Source of the DNA: Plesiocystis pacifica SIR-1
Lineage (GTDB): Bacteria > Myxococcota_A > Polyangia > Nannocystales > Nannocystaceae
Assembly (NCBI RefSeq): GCF_000170895.1
Contig: NZ_ABCS01000003.1
Location: 142,574 to 206,573, forward strand
Reading direction: 5' to 3'
DNA length: 64,000 nt
Shown: one piece after another, positions 60,981 to 64,000 of the stretch
How positions within the stretch are numbered: position 1 is the stretch's first letter
Layout: each line of letters begins with the position of its first letter
The notes under the pieces: generated by a model
What the model saw: only the letters and a program-made list of their open reading frames with translations
Told to the model about the DNA's origin: nothing
Databases searched by the model: none
Position numbers and translations under genes: made by a program

Positions 60981-62597
60981 TCAAGCTGACAGCCGAGCGT
61001 TGGTGGCGAGGCGCTGGCGGTGGCTCTCGGCCCAGCGCAGGGCGACGGCCAGGCTGTCGCGGGTCAGGGGCTTGTCGATGCGACGGCGGCGGTGGGTCCG
61101 GAGGAAGGACTCGGTCGCGTGGTTGAGGGCGCCGCCGGTGACGAACCAGAATTTCTCGGCCAGCTCGGGGCGAACTCCGGCGACCTCGGCGTGCACCTGA
61201 TCACCGGTGAGTTGCGGCATCATCAAGTCGCAGAGCACCAGATCGAAGTCGCGCTCGGGGTCGGTGAGCACGGCGAGGGCCGCCCGGGGATCGCCGTGGG
61301 CGAGGATCTCGTGCTCGGGCTCGAGCAGGCGGGTCAGGGTTCGACGCACGCCGTCGTCGTCGTCGAGGACGAGCACGCGCAGGGAGCCCTCGACGCTCGG
61401 GGCGAGGCTCATGGTCGAGGGCAGGGAGGTGTCGTCTGCGGCGGGCAGGACCAACCGGAAGATCGTGCCCTCGCCCTCTCGGGTGTCGAGCTCGAGGCGC
61501 CCGCCGTGCTCGCGGGTGATGCTCTCGCACACCGCCAGGCCCAGGCCCGTGCCCACGCCGACGTCCTTGGTGGTGAAGAAGGGCTCGAACACCTGGGCGC
61601 GCAGCGCCTCGCTCATGCCGGGGCCGTCGTCGATGACGCTGGCGATCACCTGATCGCCCTCGGCGCTGAGCTCGAGGGTGATGTTGCCGGGGCCGCGCTC
61701 GGGCGGCATGGCCTGGGCGGCGTTGACGATCAGGTTGACGAAGACCTGGGCGAGCTTGCCCGCGTCGCCGCGCACCGGCGGGACCTCGTCGAGGCGGCAC
61801 TCGAGGGTCAGGTGCTCGGCGAGCTCGTGGCGCGAGAGCTTGAGGGCCGAGCGCAGGACCTCGGCGAGGTCGACGGGGACCTGGCTCAGGCGCATGCCCT
61901 GGAGGCTGTCCTGGGAGCGAGGCTGGCGGACGAAGAGCTTGAGCTCCGAGACGATGTCCTTGATGCGCTCGGCGCCCTCGATGGCCTCGCGCAGGGAGCC
62001 GGCGACGGCGTCGAGGGCCTCGGCGTTGGCGTCCTTGGGCCCGCTGCGGGTGAGCTCGTCGAGGTCCTCGCTGGCGAGCTCGAGGTTGCCGAGCACGAAG
62101 GTCAGCGGGTTGTTGATCTCGTGGGCGACGCCCGCGGCCAGGGTGCCCACGGTGGCGAGCCGATTGGTGCGCAGCAGCTGGGCCTCCATCTCGGCCTGGA
62201 CCGCGGCGCGCTCGCTCTGGGCCCGGCGTTGGGTCTCGAGCACGAGGCGTCGCCGCAGGTCGCTGGAGTAGCCGAACAGCAGTCCGATGCCCGCCGTGGC
62301 GAGGTGACCGAAGACCGTCGACGGCTCGAACAGGAAGTCGGCCGGGGGGTAGCCGCCGAGGGCGAGCATGGCCGCGGTGAAGGGCAGGGAGGCGAGGCCG
62401 GCGTAGGCCGACGCGCGCAGGCCCAGAAACCACGAGGTAGCGACGACGGGGACGATGGTGAGCATGCCGGCGGGCACGCCCCGGGAGCCGAGCGCGACGA
62501 GGGCGACGGCGGTGAGGATCCAGGCCACCAAGACGATGCGATGCCCGCGGACGGTCGCACCCACGTCCGCGCTCAGCTTGCCATCCTGACCGTCCAC
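60981..62597 (-). CDS. Hybrid sensor histidine kinase with C-terminal receiver domain
   Basis: 538 residues. Four hydrophobic segments in 20-110 (IVLVAWILTAVALVALG, MLTIVPVVATSWFLGL) form the sensor. HisKA phosphoacceptor AAGVAHEINNPLTFV near 157; HATPase motifs NLIVNAAQAM, DDGPGMS, GTGLGLAVCESI. A receiver domain begins LRVLVLDDDDGV near 408 with the phosphoacceptor in LVLCDLMMP and Lys in RIDKPLT. No output domain, so signal passes to a separate regulator or phosphotransfer protein. The GTG start is uncertain. It is separated by about 50 bp from the DUF1588 gene. Confidence 0.85.
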   Translation of the reverse strand: MDGQDGKLSADVGATVRGHRIVLVAWILTAVALVALGSRGVPAGMLTIVPVVATSWFLGLRASAYAGLASLPFTAAMLALGGYPPADFLFEPSTVFGHLATAGIGLLFGYSSDLRRRLVLETQRRAQSERAAVQAEMEAQLLRTNRLATVGTLAAGVAHEINNPLTFVLGNLELASEDLDELTRSGPKDANAEALDAVAGSLREAIEGAERIKDIVSELKLFVRQPRSQDSLQGMRLSQVPVDLAEVLRSALKLSRHELAEHLTLECRLDEVPPVRGDAGKLAQVFVNLIVNAAQAMPPERGPGNITLELSAEGDQVIASVIDDGPGMSEALRAQVFEPFFTTKDVGVGTGLGLAVCESITREHGGRLELDTREGEGTIFRLVLPAADDTSLPSTMSLAPSVEGSLRVLVLDDDDGVRRTLTRLLEPEHEILAHGDPRAALAVLTDPERDFDLVLCDLMMPQLTGDQVHAEVAGVRPELAEKFWFVTGGALNHATESFLRTHRRRRIDKPLTRDSLAVALRWAESHRQRLATNARLSA

Positions 62598-62793
62598 AAC
62601 CCATCTACGGTAGCGATCCTTTCGACGCCGTGGAGCGTGTTGAAAGCTGGGTGGAGCGGGCTACGAGCGAACTGCATGTTTTGGGCGGACCGAGCTGGAT
62701 TTGAAGCTTGCGGCAGCCGCGCGTTTGGGGCGTCCGCGCGCACCAGCGGGGCTGGTTGCCGCTCTGGCCGAGAGAGGGACTGCGGTCACCCGC

Positions 62794-63873
62794 TCAGTCG
62801 CCAGATCGTGGGACGAGCTGCGGCCACACGCGCACGAGCCACGGACGCACGCGCTCGATGGTCCGCGGGGCGATGGCGCACAGCCGCGGATCGACGCTCG
62901 GCATCATCGCGCGCACGCGCTGAGCGACGAGGGCATGGAGGACGTCGTCGCGCTCGGAGGTGATGATGCCGCGGGTGCCCTCGGCCTCGGCGAGGGCGCG
63001 GGCGGCCTCGGACCACGCGCCCACGCGGGCGTAGACGATGGCCGTCGACAGGGCGAGGGCCCGGGGCGCGTCGCCGTGGACCGTGCGTCGGGTCAGCCGA
63101 CGGGGCGGCTTGGCCTGGCGCGGCTGGGCGCGCAGGACCTCGGCGAGGGCGCGGGCGTCGGCGGCGTGGTTGCTGAGCGCGGCGACCCGGAGCAGGGCCG
63201 AGGCCACGGGCTCGAGGGAGAGCTTGGGCGGCTTGCGGTAGTCCCGGTGCACGAACCACCACTCGATCTGCGCCCAGGCCTCGTCGAGCTCGGCGCGGGC
63301 GAGGGCCTGCTCGGCGCGGACGCAGCACAGGTAGAGCTCGAGGGCCTCGGGGCTCAGCGGGGCCGAGCGATCGCCGAGGGGCAGGGGCGCGTCGGGGCTG
63401 TCGGCGATCTCGCGGACCCACGCGGGGGTCGGGCCGAAGGGCATGGCGACCACGCAGCGCGCCCGGAGCCGGCGCTGCACGGCGAGCACCGAGAGGCCGC
63501 CGAGAAGCACCGCGAGCCCGGCCCAGCTGCCGAGCAGGGCCGTGGCGGCGACGGTCGCTGGCGCGGCGCCGAGCTGGGCGAGGGCGCCAAAGCGCTGCGC
63601 TCGGGTCCCCGCGCGGTGGCTCGCAACCAGGGCGCGGATCGGCTCGGGGGCGCGCTGGGAGTCGAGGGAGACGAGGCTCCGGGGGACGCGCGCGGGGCTG
63701 CGGTAGCCCTCGCCGCCTTGGTGGCCGAGCTCGCCGAGGCGCCCGAGCAGCTCGGGGAAGGTGCCCGAGAGCAGGGCCCGCGCGGACGCAGAGCGCTCGC
63801 GGTCGGCCAGCCGAGCGACGACCGCGTCGCGGGCCGGGGCCAGGCGCCGGGCGGCCGCGGCCTCGGCGAGCAC
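62794..63873 (-). CDS. Uncharacterised protein with two membrane segments
   Basis: 359 residues. The N-terminal 90 residues are helical and basic; two hydrophobic segments (ATVAATALLGSWAGLAVLLGG and LSVLAVQ) lie near 105-130; the C-terminal part is helical and TPR-like (LELYLCCVRAEQALARAELDEAW, ALSTAIVYARVGAWSEAARALAEAEG). No family is recognised. A stop codon lies 21 nt upstream in the same frame, so GTG 63873 is the first possible start; the N-terminus is the least certain part. Confidence 0.6.
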   Translation of the reverse strand: MLAEAAAARRLAPARDAVVARLADRERSASARALLSGTFPELLGRLGELGHQGGEGYRSPARVPRSLVSLDSQRAPEPIRALVASHRAGTRAQRFGALAQLGAAPATVAATALLGSWAGLAVLLGGLSVLAVQRRLRARCVVAMPFGPTPAWVREIADSPDAPLPLGDRSAPLSPEALELYLCCVRAEQALARAELDEAWAQIEWWFVHRDYRKPPKLSLEPVASALLRVAALSNHAADARALAEVLRAQPRQAKPPRRLTRRTVHGDAPRALALSTAIVYARVGAWSEAARALAEAEGTRGIITSERDDVLHALVAQRVRAMMPSVDPRLCAIAPRTIERVRPWLVRVWPQLVPRSGD

Positions 63874-63894
63874 GGGGAGCGCGGGGAACGGGCG

Positions 63895-64000
63895 TCAAGG
63901 ACCGGAAGGTGCACTCTCGGATCTACCCAGGCCGCCTCGAGCCGAGCTCCGGGGCGCCGGCTGGGCCTCGAGTGCTCGAGCACGGCGAGCAGGGCGAGGT
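63895..64000 (-). other. Possible C-terminal tail of a gene entering from beyond the window
   Basis: One minus-strand frame is open from the window end to a TGA at 63895-63897 (34 codons, rich in Ala, Arg, Ser, Pro), 21 nt before the next gene. In DNA this GC-rich such a frame can occur by chance, so it is only a possibility. Confidence 0.25.

Overview
This 64 kb window is chromosomal DNA of a myxobacterium (Myxococcota), most likely of the Nannocystineae type. The evidence is a base composition around 70 % GC, a type IV pilus gene set split over two loci, many lipoproteins with acidic Ser/Thr/Gly-rich tethers, and families common in these bacteria: DUF1552 with DUF1592/1588, a TIGR02996 repeat-companion protein, an AgmX/PglI-like C-terminal domain, choice-of-anchor L, and OmpA with thrombospondin type 3 repeats. 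No rRNA, tRNA, CRISPR array or intact insertion sequence was seen. Genes are dense and on both strands; only one stretch over 300 bp lacks a gene.

Layout. 1-8399: minor pilin/tip locus (pilV-like end, pilW-like, an AT-rich gap with a strong terminator, pilX-like, pilY1-like, lipoprotein). 8434-9984: HAD 5'-nucleotidase. 10126-11900: LytS/LytR-type two-component pair. 11918-13330: secreted S41 protease. 13461-23532: a ten-gene group 3b-like [NiFe] hydrogenase operon (cNMP-binding protein, fused diaphorase HyhB-HyhG, HyhS, HyhL, endopeptidase, HypA, HypF, HypC, HypD, HypE). 23542-27867: TIGR02996/LRR protein, SDR, luciferase-like oxidoreductase and a divergent LysR regulator. 27871-29966: dapA, dapB and a lipoprotein. 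30017-33885: ribF, a small downstream gene and a DUF2723 membrane protein. 34430-36294: an XRE-ImmA/IrrE protein followed by a C39-like peptidase. 36285-42785: surface lipoproteins and an outer-membrane trio. 42802-46879: pilT-pilC-pilS. 47124-50836: aldo/keto reductase, B12-type radical SAM and phytanoyl-CoA dioxygenase-like cassette. 51008-52231: choice-of-anchor L lipoprotein. 52228-55328: a two-gene cassette of a KAP-like P-loop NTPase and a mosaic partner protein. 55385-64000: membrane protein, TerB-like protein, DUF1552/DUF1588 pair, hybrid sensor kinase and an unknown membrane protein.

The most interesting items are: (i) the NTPase/mosaic-partner pair at 52228-55328, whose partner gene has a roughly 50 % GC centre inside a roughly 75 % GC frame and looks like a modular conflict-type system; (ii) the XRE-ImmA plus C39-like peptidase pair; (iii) the hydrogenase maturation set, in which HypA has lost exactly its zinc-finger region and hypB is absent; (iv) a recurrent TAnnnT hexamer placed 6-7 nt before at least nine start codons, which predicts widespread leaderless transcription and helps choose several starts; (v) a nine-copy perfect 18-bp minisatellite coding the tether of a surface lipoprotein; and (vi) an exact 12-bp direct repeat with 20-bp period in front of the hydrogenase operon.

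All calls come from reading motifs by eye. Domain names rest on recognised signatures, not on searches. Start codons were chosen from Shine-Dalgarno sequences, gene overlaps and the -10-like hexamers.
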